DNA from: Lysobacter sp. Root690
GTDB lineage: Bacteria; Pseudomonadota; Gammaproteobacteria; Xanthomonadales; Xanthomonadaceae
Direction of reading: 5' to 3'
DNA length: 64,000 nucleotides
Assembly (NCBI RefSeq): GCF_001427785.1
Contig: NZ_LMHM01000002.1
Coordinates: forward strand, 30,146-94,145
Under the pieces are notes generated by a model. The model was not told where the DNA came from and did no database searches. It saw only the letters and a program-made list of their open reading frames with translations. The position numbers and the translations under genes are program-made. Position 1 is the first letter of the stretch. Every line of letters starts with the position of its first letter. Below, in pieces: positions 8,657 to 17,215 of the stretch.

Positions 8657-11098
8657 ATGTCGCTGCGTAAACACCGTTTGGTCACCGCGACCGCCACCGC
8701 CATCGCCGCATTGTGCGGCGGCGGACTCGTACTGGCCGCGCCGGCCGCCTTCGCCCAGTCCGCCGCGCCGAACCAGGCGTCGGCGCCGAAAGAGCTGGAC
8801 AAGATCACCGTCACCGCGCAGAGCCGCGAGCAGGAACTGCAGGACGTGCCGATCGCGCTGCAGGTGGTGACCGATCAATTGATCGACGATACCGCCGCGC
8901 AGGATCTGGGCGATCTCGACAGTTTCGTGCCTGGGTTGGTGGTCGACAGCCAGCAGCCGACCCAGCCCGGGTTCGAACTGCGCGGCATCAGCACCGACGA
9001 TTTCGGCATCGGCACCGATCCCGCGGTCGGCGTCTACGTCGACGGCGTGTACGCGGGCCGCGGCGGCGGCGTGCTGTTGCCGTTCACCGACGTGGAGCGC
9101 ATCGAAGTGCTCAAGGGTCCGCAGGGCACCTTGTTCGGCCGCAACACCGCAGCCGGCGCGATTTCGATCATCACCCGCAAGCCCGACGCCAGCGCGACCG
9201 AAGTCAAGACCAAGCTGCGCATCGGCAACTACGGCAAGCAATACCTCGAAGGCATGCTTAACTTGCCGACCGGGGACGATTCGGCGTTCCGTTTCAACGC
9301 GCTGGTCAATCACGCCGACGGCTGGATCCAGGACGCCGCGACCGGCCGCGATCTCAATCCGGAAAACAACTGGGCCACGCGCGCCGCGTTCAAGACCCGC
9401 TTCGGCGAACGCACCAGCGCCCTGATCAGTTGGGATCATGAAAGCCTGGATCAGCTGGGCCAGGCCACCACCGGCATCATCGCGCTGCCGCCGGCGCCGG
9501 GTTTGGCGCCGCTGCCGGTGGACGAGTCGGCCTATCTCGACCCGCGCAAGATCCCGACCATGAGCGACGCCGAAGGCAACGAGGAATCGCGGCGCTTCGA
9601 CGGCGTGACCCTGATCGTCGATCACGGCTTCGACTGGGGCGGTTTCACCTCGACGACGTCGTGGCGCGATTACGACTCGGTCAACCGGGTCGAGGAAGAC
9701 GGCACCAATCGCAATTACTTGTACGTCGACTCGACCAACACCGAGAGCAATCGCAGCTATTACCAGGAGTTCAAGTTCAGCGGCAGCACCGACAAGCTGG
9801 ACTGGATCGCCGGCGCGAGCTACTTCAAGGAAGACGCGCGGCAGACCAGCGAGGTCAATGCGCTGACCGATTCGGTCGACACCATCGTGCATAACCTGGG
9901 CTTGGCGCCGACGCCCAACGGCTACCTGTTCGGCTACGTCGATCAGCAACTCGACGCCTTGGGCATCCCGATCCATCTGCTCGGCCATCGCTGGAACGAA
10001 ACCTTCCGCAACACCCTGGACACCAAGGCCTACGCGGTGTTCGGCGACGTGATCTGGCACGCCACCGACAAGCTCAACCTGACCGTCGGCCTGCGCTACA
10101 CCCGCGACGAGAAGAACTTCAGCTGGCATAACGACCCGCGTTACGCGCCGGGCCTGGACGCGTCGCTGGATCAGCTCGAAGGCCTGGGCTTCTTCGATCT
10201 GGCCGGCATCCCGCGCGAGTTCTTCGTGTTCGACATCGCCTTCATCGATCCGCCGGCGATGCTCAACAAGGGCCTGACCAATCGCGACAAGCGCTCGTGG
10301 AGCGACTTCAGCCCGCGCTTCGTCGCCGATTACCACATCAACGACGACACCATGGTGTTCGCGTCGTTGGCCAAGGGCTACAAGGCCGGCGGTTTCAACT
10401 CGTTGCAGATCGGCAGCAGCTTCGAGAACGAGGACGTGTGGAACTTCGAGACCGGCATCAAGAAGTCGTTCCCGGATCAACGCCTGCAGCTCAACGCCTC
10501 GGCGTTCTACTACGTCTACGACAACCGCCAGGCGGTGCGACTCGACAGCAGCACCAGCATCCCGCGTTTCGTCGTCGACACCTCCGACCTGGAAGCCTAC
10601 GGCCTGGACTTCGACATGCGCTGGCAGGCGACCGACAACTTCGGCCTGGACTTCAACGCCAGCTTCATCGATTCGACCTACAAGAACTACGTCACCTCCG
10701 ACGGCATCGACGCCAGCGGCGACCCGACCGGGCTGCCGTACTGGTCGGCCGCGGGCGGCGCGTATTACGTGGTGAATATGGCCGATCACGGCGACCTGCG
10801 TTTCTCGCTGCGTCACTCGTATCGCGGCAAGGTGCGTTGCAGCGCCGAGTCGCAGGCGCAGAACCGCTGCGGGGTGAGCCCGGCGCTGGACCTGGGCGAG
10901 GCGCAGAACCGCACCGACCTGCGCATCGGCTGGACCTCGCCGCAGGGCCGCTGGGGCCTGGCCGCGTACGGCAACAACCTGTTCGACAACCAGTACATCA
11001 ACTCGCTGGGCACCTACGGCAAGAACGTGCTCGGCACGGTCGGCGCGCGGGTCAGCGAGCCGCGTACGTTCGGGGTGGAGTTCAGCGCGAAGTATTGA
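8657..11098 (+). CDS. TonB-dependent receptor
   Basis: The 813-aa outer-membrane receptor has a signal peptide ending at AFA (about residue 33). A plug domain follows at about 60-175, with VERIEVLKGPQGTLFGRNTAAGAISIITRKP, and then a 22-strand-type barrel ending in FGVEFSAKY. A TonB-box-like DKITVTAQ lies near residues 48-55. A strong purine-rich ribosome-binding site (GAGAGGGGAG) precedes the ATG. The style is that of xanthomonad receptors for carbohydrates, lipids or aromatic compounds (IroN/FecA-like, no siderophore-specific cue). It follows the beta-helix/diheme pair and is probably functionally linked. The ligand is unknown. Confidence 0.93.
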   Translation: MSLRKHRLVTATATAIAALCGGGLVLAAPAAFAQSAAPNQASAPKELDKITVTAQSREQELQDVPIALQVVTDQLIDDTAAQDLGDLDSFVPGLVVDSQQPTQPGFELRGISTDDFGIGTDPAVGVYVDGVYAGRGGGVLLPFTDVERIEVLKGPQGTLFGRNTAAGAISIITRKPDASATEVKTKLRIGNYGKQYLEGMLNLPTGDDSAFRFNALVNHADGWIQDAATGRDLNPENNWATRAAFKTRFGERTSALISWDHESLDQLGQATTGIIALPPAPGLAPLPVDESAYLDPRKIPTMSDAEGNEESRRFDGVTLIVDHGFDWGGFTSTTSWRDYDSVNRVEEDGTNRNYLYVDSTNTESNRSYYQEFKFSGSTDKLDWIAGASYFKEDARQTSEVNALTDSVDTIVHNLGLAPTPNGYLFGYVDQQLDALGIPIHLLGHRWNETFRNTLDTKAYAVFGDVIWHATDKLNLTVGLRYTRDEKNFSWHNDPRYAPGLDASLDQLEGLGFFDLAGIPREFFVFDIAFIDPPAMLNKGLTNRDKRSWSDFSPRFVADYHINDDTMVFASLAKGYKAGGFNSLQIGSSFENEDVWNFETGIKKSFPDQRLQLNASAFYYVYDNRQAVRLDSSTSIPRFVVDTSDLEAYGLDFDMRWQATDNFGLDFNASFIDSTYKNYVTSDGIDASGDPTGLPYWSAAGGAYYVVNMADHGDLRFSLRHSYRGKVRCSAESQAQNRCGVSPALDLGEAQNRTDLRIGWTSPQGRWGLAAYGNNLFDNQYINSLGTYGKNVLGTVGARVSEPRTFGVEFSAKY

Positions 11099-11100
11099 GA

Positions 11101-11190
11101 GCCGGGATTCGAGATTCGGGATTCGTGGGGGCGGGGCCGTCGCGCCTTGGCTTTTGCGAATCTCGAATCCCTAATCACCAATCCCTTATC
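11101..11190. repeat. Inverted pair of GGGATTC heptamer arrays
   Basis: Left arm 11101-11125 (CCGGGATTCGAGATTC...) and right arm 11156-11190 (GCGAATCTCGAATCCC...) are near reverse complements and fill the receptor-recG spacer. It is the same family as 673-711, 3987-4111 and 32859-32891. Confidence 0.65.
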
Positions 11191-11198
11191 CTTATGCG

Positions 11199-13319
11199 AT
11201 GCCGAGCCGTAAGGACGGGCCCTCCGTCGATCTCCACACGCAGCCGATGCCCCGCATGCCCGGGGTCGGGCCGCGCGTGGCCGAGAAACTCGCCGCGCGC
11301 GGGCTGACCACGCTGCAGGATTTCTGGCTGCAACTGCCGCGGCAATACGAAGACCGCACCCAGATCACCCCGATCCGGCTGCTGCAGCCCGGGGTCGCGG
11401 CCCAGGTCGAAGGCCGGGTCGAAGGCGTCGAACGCGGGTTTCGTTACAAGCCGATGCTGCGGGTCGCGATCGGCGACGATTCGCGCGCGACCGTGGTGCT
11501 GCGGTTCTTCCATTTTCGCGCGGCCCAGGTCGCGCAGTTCCAGGTCGGCGCGCGGGTGCGCCTGTACGGCACGCCCAAGCCCGGTCAGCACGGCCTGGAG
11601 ATCGTCCATCCCAGCTACCGCGTGTTCGACGACGACAGCGACGAAGTCGCATTGGGCGAACAGCTCGATCCGGTGTATCCGGCGATCGAAGGCATCGGCC
11701 CGGCCACATTGCGCCGTTTGATCGGTTACGCGCTTGATCGGTTGCCCGACGACGGCTCGCTGGAACTGATCCCGCAGGAGCTGCGCGAACGCCTGCAATT
11801 GCCGACCTTGCGCGAGGCCTTGCTGACCGTGCACCGGCCCGCGGTCGATGCCGATGTCGCGGCGCTGATCGCCGGCCGGCATCCGGCGCAGCGACGGCTC
11901 GCACTGGAAGAATTGCTCGCCCATCACCTGAGCCTGCGTCGCCAGCGCATCAGCCAGCAGGCGCACAAGGCGCGGCCGCTCAAGCAGATGCCGTTGGCCG
12001 AACGCTTGCGCAAATCGCTGCCGTTCAAGCTGACCGGCGCGCAGAAGCGGGTGTTCGACGAGATCCGCGTCGACCTGGCCAAACCGTCGCCGATGCTGCG
12101 CCTGGTGCAGGGCGATGTCGGCAGCGGCAAGACCGTGGTGGCCGCGCTCGCGGCGATGATCGCGGTGCAGCACGGCCGCCAGGCCGCGCTGATGGCGCCG
12201 ACCGAGCTGCTGGCCGAGCAGCACCTCAACAACTTGCGCCGGTGGCTGGAGCCGCTGGGCGTGCGCGTGGCTTGGCTGGCCGGCAAGGTCACCGGCCGCG
12301 CGCGCAAGGCGGTGCTCGAGCAGGTCGCCAGCGGCGAAGCGCAGATGGTGGTCGGCACCCATGCGCTGATGCAGGAAGGCGTGGCCTTCGCCGATCTGGC
12401 CTTGGCGATCGTCGACGAGCAGCATCGGTTCGGCGTGCATCAGCGGCTGGCGCTGAGAGACAAAGGCGCCGGCGGCGCGGTCGGCAAGGACGCGATCGTG
12501 CCGCATCAGTTGGTGATGACTGCGACGCCGATCCCGCGAACCCTGGCGATGACCGCGTACGCCGACCTGGATGTGTCGGCGATCGACGAACTGCCGCCAG
12601 GCCGCACGCCGGTGCAGACCGTCGCGCTCAGCGAGGAGCGTCGGCCCGAACTGGTGCAACGCATTCGCGGCGCCTGCGCCGAAGGGCGGCAGGCGTACTG
12701 GGTCTGCACCTTGATCGACGATTCCGACGAGGTGATCGCGCAGGCCGCGCAGACCACGTTCGAGGAATTGTCGGTGCAACTCGCGCCGCTGCGCGTGGGC
12801 CTGGTGCATGGGCGCATGAAGCCGAAGGAAAAACAGGAAACGATGCGCGCGTTCAAGGACGGCGAACTCGACCTGCTGGTGGCGACCACGGTGATCGAAG
12901 TCGGCGTCGACGTGCCGAACGCTTCGTTGATGATCATCGAGAACGCCGAGCGCCTGGGCCTGGCCCAGTTGCATCAGCTGCGCGGCCGCGTCGGCCGCGG
13001 CAGCGCGGCATCGAGTTGCGTGTTGTTGTATCGCTCGCCGTTGTCGGGGCTGGCGCGGCAGCGACTGGAAACCATGCGTCAGACCGTCGATGGTTTCGTC
13101 ATCGCCGAAAAAGACCTGGAATTGCGCGGTCCCGGCGAATTGCTAGGCACCCGCCAGACCGGCCTGGCCGGTTTCCGCGTCGCCGACCTCGCTCGCGATG
13201 CCGACCTGTTGCCGCTGGTGCAGGAACTTGGCGAGAGCATGCTCAAGACTTCGCCGGAACTGGCCGAACGCATCGTTTCGCGCTGGGTGGGTGGTGCGGT
13301 GCGCTACGCATCCGCTTGA
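11199..13319 (+). CDS. recG: ATP-dependent DNA helicase RecG
   Basis: The 706-aa superfamily 2 helicase remodels stalled replication forks and Holliday junctions. An N-terminal wedge/OB domain covers about residues 15-150. The helicase core has Walker A GDVGSGKT near 305-312, a DEQH box at 406-409 and motif III in TATPIPRTL. Motif VI, QLRGRVGRGS, is followed by the C-terminal RecG segment. Length is close to E. coli RecG (693 aa). ATG codons at 11199 and 11247 are both in frame; the second would start at MPRMPGVGP, nearer the conserved region, so the true start is uncertain by 16 codons. No regulatory signal is seen beyond the upstream inverted repeat. Confidence 0.96.
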   Translation: MPSRKDGPSVDLHTQPMPRMPGVGPRVAEKLAARGLTTLQDFWLQLPRQYEDRTQITPIRLLQPGVAAQVEGRVEGVERGFRYKPMLRVAIGDDSRATVVLRFFHFRAAQVAQFQVGARVRLYGTPKPGQHGLEIVHPSYRVFDDDSDEVALGEQLDPVYPAIEGIGPATLRRLIGYALDRLPDDGSLELIPQELRERLQLPTLREALLTVHRPAVDADVAALIAGRHPAQRRLALEELLAHHLSLRRQRISQQAHKARPLKQMPLAERLRKSLPFKLTGAQKRVFDEIRVDLAKPSPMLRLVQGDVGSGKTVVAALAAMIAVQHGRQAALMAPTELLAEQHLNNLRRWLEPLGVRVAWLAGKVTGRARKAVLEQVASGEAQMVVGTHALMQEGVAFADLALAIVDEQHRFGVHQRLALRDKGAGGAVGKDAIVPHQLVMTATPIPRTLAMTAYADLDVSAIDELPPGRTPVQTVALSEERRPELVQRIRGACAEGRQAYWVCTLIDDSDEVIAQAAQTTFEELSVQLAPLRVGLVHGRMKPKEKQETMRAFKDGELDLLVATTVIEVGVDVPNASLMIIENAERLGLAQLHQLRGRVGRGSAASSCVLLYRSPLSGLARQRLETMRQTVDGFVIAEKDLELRGPGELLGTRQTGLAGFRVADLARDADLLPLVQELGESMLKTSPELAERIVSRWVGGAVRYASA

Positions 13320-13464
13320 GCGTCGAAGATCGTGGCGACGCGGACCGATGGGCTTCGCGCCGTCGCAGCGTTCGCGATCCGCTTCCGGTCCAATGGCGGA
13401 GCCGCGGTGCTGAAGGACGGCGGCACCCGCCGCCGGAGCACCGGGCCATCGACAGGAGTCTTGC

Positions 13465-14103
13465 ATGCCCATCGCGTTCGATCAGCCGCCCACCGCCGGC
13501 GGCGCCAGCGTTCACTCACCCGCGCAGACGCGGTCCATCGCCGATTTCACCTGGAGTCCGGCGACGCGCGCGGCCAACGCGCGGCTGCGGCGCAACGTGC
13601 CCGGCCTGTTTTCGACCGTCACCGGCACCGCCGGCGACGATGTGCTGTACGGCAGCCATCAGGTCGACCTCATCGAAGGGCTCGACGGCGCCGACACCTT
13701 GTACGGCCTGGGCGGCGACGATGCCTTGTACGGCGGCAGCGGCGACAACGTTCTGCTCGGCGGCAGCGGCGAAGACCAGTTGTACGGAGGCGAAGGCAAC
13801 GATTTCTATTACTTCAACATCGGCGATGGCCAGGATCGGATCTACAGCGCCGACAGCCTGGGTCAATTCATCGAGGTCGTGCATTTCGGCGCGGGGATCG
13901 ATCCGACGCTGGTGACGCTGGCGCGCGTGGGCGCCGATCTGATCGTGAACTACGGCAACGGCGATGCGGTGACGGTGGTCGGCTTCTTTCCCGGTGGCGA
14001 AGATCCGTGGCCGCGCGGCGTCGATGAAATCTGGTTCCACGAAGGCGCGACCTGGGACGTGGCGGAAATTCTCGCGCGCCTGCCGCCGGGGCAGGGCCTC
14101 TGA
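13465..14103 (+). CDS. Small RTX calcium-binding protein
   Basis: The 212-aa protein carries about five glycine-aspartate RTX nonapeptides at residues 54-114, such as GTAGDDVLYG, GLGGDDALYG and GSGEDQLYGG. These bind calcium in a parallel beta-roll. A C-terminal segment, GAGIDPTLVTLARVGADLIVNYGN (about 144-168), resembles the haemolysin-type calcium-binding related domain (PF06594). There is no N-terminal signal peptide, which fits type I secretion through a C-terminal signal. No HlyB/HlyD/TolC genes lie nearby, so any exporter is encoded elsewhere. AGGAG at 13454-13458 supports the ATG at 13465. There is no catalytic domain, so it may be a structural or scavenging protein. Confidence 0.85.
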   Translation: MPIAFDQPPTAGGASVHSPAQTRSIADFTWSPATRAANARLRRNVPGLFSTVTGTAGDDVLYGSHQVDLIEGLDGADTLYGLGGDDALYGGSGDNVLLGGSGEDQLYGGEGNDFYYFNIGDGQDRIYSADSLGQFIEVVHFGAGIDPTLVTLARVGADLIVNYGNGDAVTVVGFFPGGEDPWPRGVDEIWFHEGATWDVAEILARLPPGQGL

Positions 14104-14333
14104 TCGAATCGAGCCGATCCGCGCGCGCCCGGAGGCGGCGCGCGCGGATCGAACGGTCGTGGTGGCCGACGGCGCTTCGCGACGTCGGTTTCAGTATCAA
14201 CGGCTCCGACTCACGCGGCTGCTCTCTAGTCGCCGCGTACTGCGTGCCGGCCGTGAAACGGTCCGCTGGCGCCGATTACCACAGCGCTCCGATATTTGGC
14301 ATAGTGGCCCGCCAGCTGGAGCGCCCCACCCGG

Positions 14334-14981
14334 ATGCCGGGAGCCCTTCAAAACGCAGCCACGCAATGGTTCGGACCGGCTTTCGACCGGCTGCACCCCT
14401 TGCTGCAGGCGCTGCATCGCAGCGGCGGCACCCTGGGCGGGGAGATCGCCATCTCCACTGGAACCGGAACGGCCGGCCGCATCGGCCGCCGCCTGGCGCG
14501 CAAACTCGGCATCCCGATCGATCGCCCGCGACGCGGGTTCCGGGTCGATATCATCCACGACTCACAGCAGATGCAATGGCGCCGCCGCTTCGACGACGGC
14601 AGCGAACTGATCTCGATTTTCCGGCCGGTGGGCCGTTATCCCGACGGCTATTGGCTGGAATCCACCGGCCCGGCGCGCATGCGGCTCGGCGTGGATCTCG
14701 ATGGCGGCGGTTGGCGCTGGCGTTTGCGCGGCGTCGATGTGCGCGGCCTGCGTTTACCGCTGTCCCTGTTTCCGCGTACCGATGCCTATAAGCGCATCGA
14801 ACCCGACGGCGAGGGCGAACGCTACCGTTTCGCCGTCGCCTTCTCGCTGTTTCCCTTCGGCGAACTGCTGCGCTACGAAGGCGCGCTGCACGCCATCCCG
14901 GCCGTTACGGCCTCCTCGGCCGATCCGGCCGGCGCAGCGGTCGCCGCTGCGCACAGTTCCGCAGAACGAGTGATTCCATGA
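14334..14981 (+). CDS. DUF4166 family protein
   Basis: The 215-aa protein matches the DUF4166 pattern: FDRLHPLLQALHRSGGTLGGEI, then RPVGRYPDGYWLESTGPARMRLGVD, and a C-terminal LFPRTDAYKRIE. No enzyme motif or membrane segment is seen. The function of the family is unknown. The ATG at 14334 is preferred because a sigma-70-like -10 (CATAGT) lies just upstream. A GTG at 14244 would add 30 residues. Its TGA overlaps the ATG of the nucleoside hydrolase (ATGA), so the two are translationally coupled and likely work together or at least are co-expressed. Confidence 0.8.
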   Translation: MPGALQNAATQWFGPAFDRLHPLLQALHRSGGTLGGEIAISTGTGTAGRIGRRLARKLGIPIDRPRRGFRVDIIHDSQQMQWRRRFDDGSELISIFRPVGRYPDGYWLESTGPARMRLGVDLDGGGWRWRLRGVDVRGLRLPLSLFPRTDAYKRIEPDGEGERYRFAVAFSLFPFGELLRYEGALHAIPAVTASSADPAGAAVAAAHSSAERVIP

Positions 14982-15919
14982 CTGATCGTATTCCCTTGCT
15001 TATCGACACCGACCCCGGCGTGGACGACGCGCTGGCCCTGCTGATGGCGTTCAACGATGCGCGCCATGAGGTGGTCGGTCTGACCATCGCCGCCGGCAAC
15101 GTCGGCCTGAAGCACACCGTCGCCAACGCGCTCAAGCTGTGCGAAGTGGCCGGCGTCGACGTGCCGGTGTTCGCCGGCACCGCCGCGCCGCTGCTGCATC
15201 CTTCGCCCGATGCGGGTTATGTGCATGGCCAGGACGGTTTCGGCGATGTCGGCTACGAGCCGGCGAAGCGCCAGGTTGAAGCCGAGCATGCGGCGCTGGC
15301 GATCCTGCGCCTGTCGCACGAACACGCCGGCAAACTGCTGTTGGTCGCGCTCGGTCCGCTGACCAATGTCGCGCTCGCGCTCAAGCTCGACCCGACCCTG
15401 CCGCAGCGCATCGCGCGCCTGGTGGTGATGGGTGGCGCGGTGACCTGCCAGGGCAACATTACCCCGGCAGCCGAGTTCAACATCTACTTCGATCCGGAAG
15501 CCGCGCACATCGTGTTCGAAGCGTTCGAACACATCGACCTGGCCGATTGGGAAGCGGTGGTCGCGCACGGTCTGCATCACGATCGCGTGGTCGAGTGGCT
15601 CAAGGCCGGTTCGACCCGCGGCCAGTTCTACGAACGCATTTCCGAGAAGACCCGGTTGTGGTCGATCGATCGCCGCGGCGATCACTGGCATGCCGCCGAC
15701 GCGCTGGCGATGGCGTTCGCGCTGGAACCCGACGGCGCGCTCGACGTGCAGGCGCGGCCGGTTTCGATCGAGTTGGAAGGCACCCACAGCCGCGGCGCGA
15801 CCATCGTCGACTGGCGTCGCCAGGAAGGGCGGGAAGATCGGGTGGCTATTTTGATGAAGTACGATCACCAGCGATTCGAACGTCTGATCCGGGACGCTCT
15901 CGCCGCGTCCCCCGCGTAG
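14978..15919 (+). CDS. Inosine-uridine preferring nucleoside hydrolase
   Basis: The 313-aa enzyme hydrolyses the N-glycosidic bond of ribonucleosides for salvage. The calcium-binding fingerprint DTDPGVDD lies at residues 10-17. Further family blocks are LVALGPLTNVALAL (about 122-135), VVMGGAV (about 148) and a C-terminal HAADALAMA that carries the metal-binding aspartate. Length is typical of RihA/RihB/IunH. Which bases it prefers cannot be told from sequence. The start overlaps the DUF4166 stop by 4 bp. The stop codon lies inside the first copy of an 80-bp tandem repeat. Confidence 0.93.
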   Translation: MTDRIPLLIDTDPGVDDALALLMAFNDARHEVVGLTIAAGNVGLKHTVANALKLCEVAGVDVPVFAGTAAPLLHPSPDAGYVHGQDGFGDVGYEPAKRQVEAEHAALAILRLSHEHAGKLLLVALGPLTNVALALKLDPTLPQRIARLVVMGGAVTCQGNITPAAEFNIYFDPEAAHIVFEAFEHIDLADWEAVVAHGLHHDRVVEWLKAGSTRGQFYERISEKTRLWSIDRRGDHWHAADALAMAFALEPDGALDVQARPVSIELEGTHSRGATIVDWRRQEGREDRVAILMKYDHQRFERLIRDALAASPA

Positions 15920-16126
15920 TCAGTCGTACTACGACGCAAAGTGCCGAAGCGACCCCATCAAGTCGCCGAGGCACTTCCGATACACGGCGCCCCGCGTAGT
16001 CAGTCGGACCACGACGCAAGGTGCCGAAGCGACCCTCTCAAGTCGCAGAGGCACTTCCGATACACGGCGCCCCCTCGTAGTCAGTCGGATACCGGCGCAA
16101 GGCGCCGAAGCGACCCACCAAGTCGC
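15911..16126. repeat. 80-bp tandem repeat, about 2.7 copies
   Basis: Units start at 15911, 15991 and 16071, and the third breaks off near 16126. The period between units 1 and 2 is exactly 80 bp. Each complete unit holds a short hairpin (CGTAGT...ACTACG) and a longer one. In the longer one AAGTGCC pairs with GGCACTT and GCGAC with GTCGC, across a small internal loop. It begins inside the nucleoside hydrolase stop region. It lacks CRISPR features (no spacers). Confidence 0.85.
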
Positions 16127-16357
16127 CCCCGTTCGGCGGCGCACACACAGATAGTTTGGATAGCGGATCAAAGGGCGCGAAGCGGCCAGCTTGGGCCGCA
16201 TCCTCGCGCACCCTCAGGCAAGCACGGATTTCGCTGAATCGGCCGAAGCCCAGCCGCGCCGGCCTGGCCCGACAGCGCCCTCGATCGGGCCCCCAAACCC
16301 CGCCAAACCCAGACGGCGCGGCCCTCAAGCAGTTTTGACTTTTCCTGCTCGCGAGAC
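16127..16357. other. Intergenic, no gene seen
   Basis: Between the 80-bp array and the rpmE2 promoter both strands show only short arginine-, proline- or serine-rich frames without ribosome-binding sites. I see no further structure. Confidence 0.5.
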
Positions 16358-16387
16358 TTGCGCCACCCGCCAGGTGGCCGCTATACT
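16358..16387 (+). promoter_or_regulatory. Sigma-70 promoter of rpmE2
   Basis: TTGCGC (16358-16363) and TATACT (16382-16387) are separated by 18 bp. Transcription would start near 16394, about 30 bp before the rpmE2 ATG. No Zur-like palindrome is evident beside it. Confidence 0.6.
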
Positions 16388-16422
16388 GCCCGACTTTCCC
16401 GCACATACTAAGGTTGAGTGCC

Positions 16423-16665
16423 ATGAAGGCAGGCATCCATCCCGAATACCGCAGTGTCGTCTTTCAGGACGTCACCACCGATTTCCAGATCGTGACCCGT
16501 TCGACTCTGTCGAGCAAGGAAACGATCAAGGTCGATGGCACCGAGTATCCGTTGATCAAGGTCGATATCTCGTCGGCTTCGCACCCGTTCTATACGGGCA
16601 AGCACAAGATCATGGACACCAGCGGTCGCGTCGACAAGTTCCGTAAGCGTTACGCGCAGAAGTAA
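16423..16665 (+). CDS. rpmE2: Type B 50S ribosomal protein L31
   Basis: The 80-aa protein is the YkgM/RpmE2 type of L31, recognised by [16 protein letters not shown] and [27 protein letters not shown]. It contains no cysteine at all, so it is the zinc-independent form that can replace zinc-ribbon L31 when zinc is scarce. The ATG at 16423 gives the canonical N-terminus; an upstream in-frame TTG at 16414 is less likely. A good promoter lies upstream and a hairpin terminator downstream, so it is a single-gene unit. If no type A rpmE exists elsewhere, this would be the only L31. Confidence 0.95.
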   Translation: MKAGIHPEYRSVVFQDVTTDFQIVTRSTLSSKETIKVDGTEYPLIKVDISSASHPFYTGKHKIMDTSGRVDKFRKRYAQK

Positions 16666-16706
16666 TTCTCGCCGGAGCGATCCGGGCGCGACATCGCTGT
16701 ACGCAT

Positions 16707-16740
16707 AACGGCTGCCCGCAAGGGCGGCCGTTTGCGTTTG
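16707..16740 (+). terminator. Terminator after rpmE2
   Basis: AACGGC-TGCCC pairs with GGGCG-GCCGTT around GCAA, followed by TTGCGTTTG. It lies 42 bp past the rpmE2 stop. Confidence 0.7.
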
Positions 16741-17107
16741 CGCGTCAGATCGCGAGCTGCGTCGCTGGCCGCAGCGGTCGGGCAGGGGTGGCGCGAGCTG
16801 CGCGACCCGATGGCTGTGGGGCGCTGGGTAAGTGCACAGGTGCGTGCAGCGTTGCGGGTTGCAGCGGGTGGCGCCGTGGCTGTCGATTCGTGGTCGCGGC
16901 TTGCGCCGCTCCTGCAGGGGGCGGGCGATATCTGCACGTGGGGCGGCCGGGTTGTTGCCGGGTTGGCGACGGACATATTCGCCGACGAACGCCCCGGCTT
17001 TGCCGCATCGGGCCGCGTGCCTGGGCCGGTACGGCGGTTCGCCCGGTTCGACCCAAGGCTGGAACGCAGCAAGGTTCCAGCGGGGGCGCCCCGACCAAAG
17101 TCCGAGC
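16741..17107. other. Intergenic with one REP-like hairpin
   Basis: This stretch before the gltA promoter holds a GNRA-loop REP-like element at 16891-16915 (minus orientation) and a small hairpin CTGGAAC...GTTCCAG at 17059-17080. Open frames here are arginine-rich and lack support. Confidence 0.55.
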
Positions 17108-17135
17108 TTGGGCTCAGGAAGCGTTGTGCGATAAT
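17108..17135 (+). promoter_or_regulatory. Candidate gltA promoter
   Basis: TTGGGC (17108-17113) and GATAAT (17130-17135) are 16 bp apart, and TGC precedes the -10 as a partial extended element. The gltA GTG lies 80 bp downstream. Confidence 0.5.
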
Positions 17136-17215
17136 TCAGCATCGCAACGCAATGCGACCCCCCGTTCCCCTCCTGTCGCGGCCCTCCCTGCGGCAGGCAG
17201 ACTGAGGAGTGTTTC

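Noticed and set aside
15911-16126. CRISPR array
   Set aside because: The units are contiguous 80-bp tandem copies with no unique spacers and no cas genes nearby.
15929-16201. 90-aa minus-strand protein over the tandem repeat
   Set aside because: The frame is a translation of the repeat itself, with no ribosome-binding site; the repeat explains it.
16732-17205. 157-aa ORF before gltA
   Set aside because: It contains the translated REP-like hairpin and has no start signal or conserved-looking segment.
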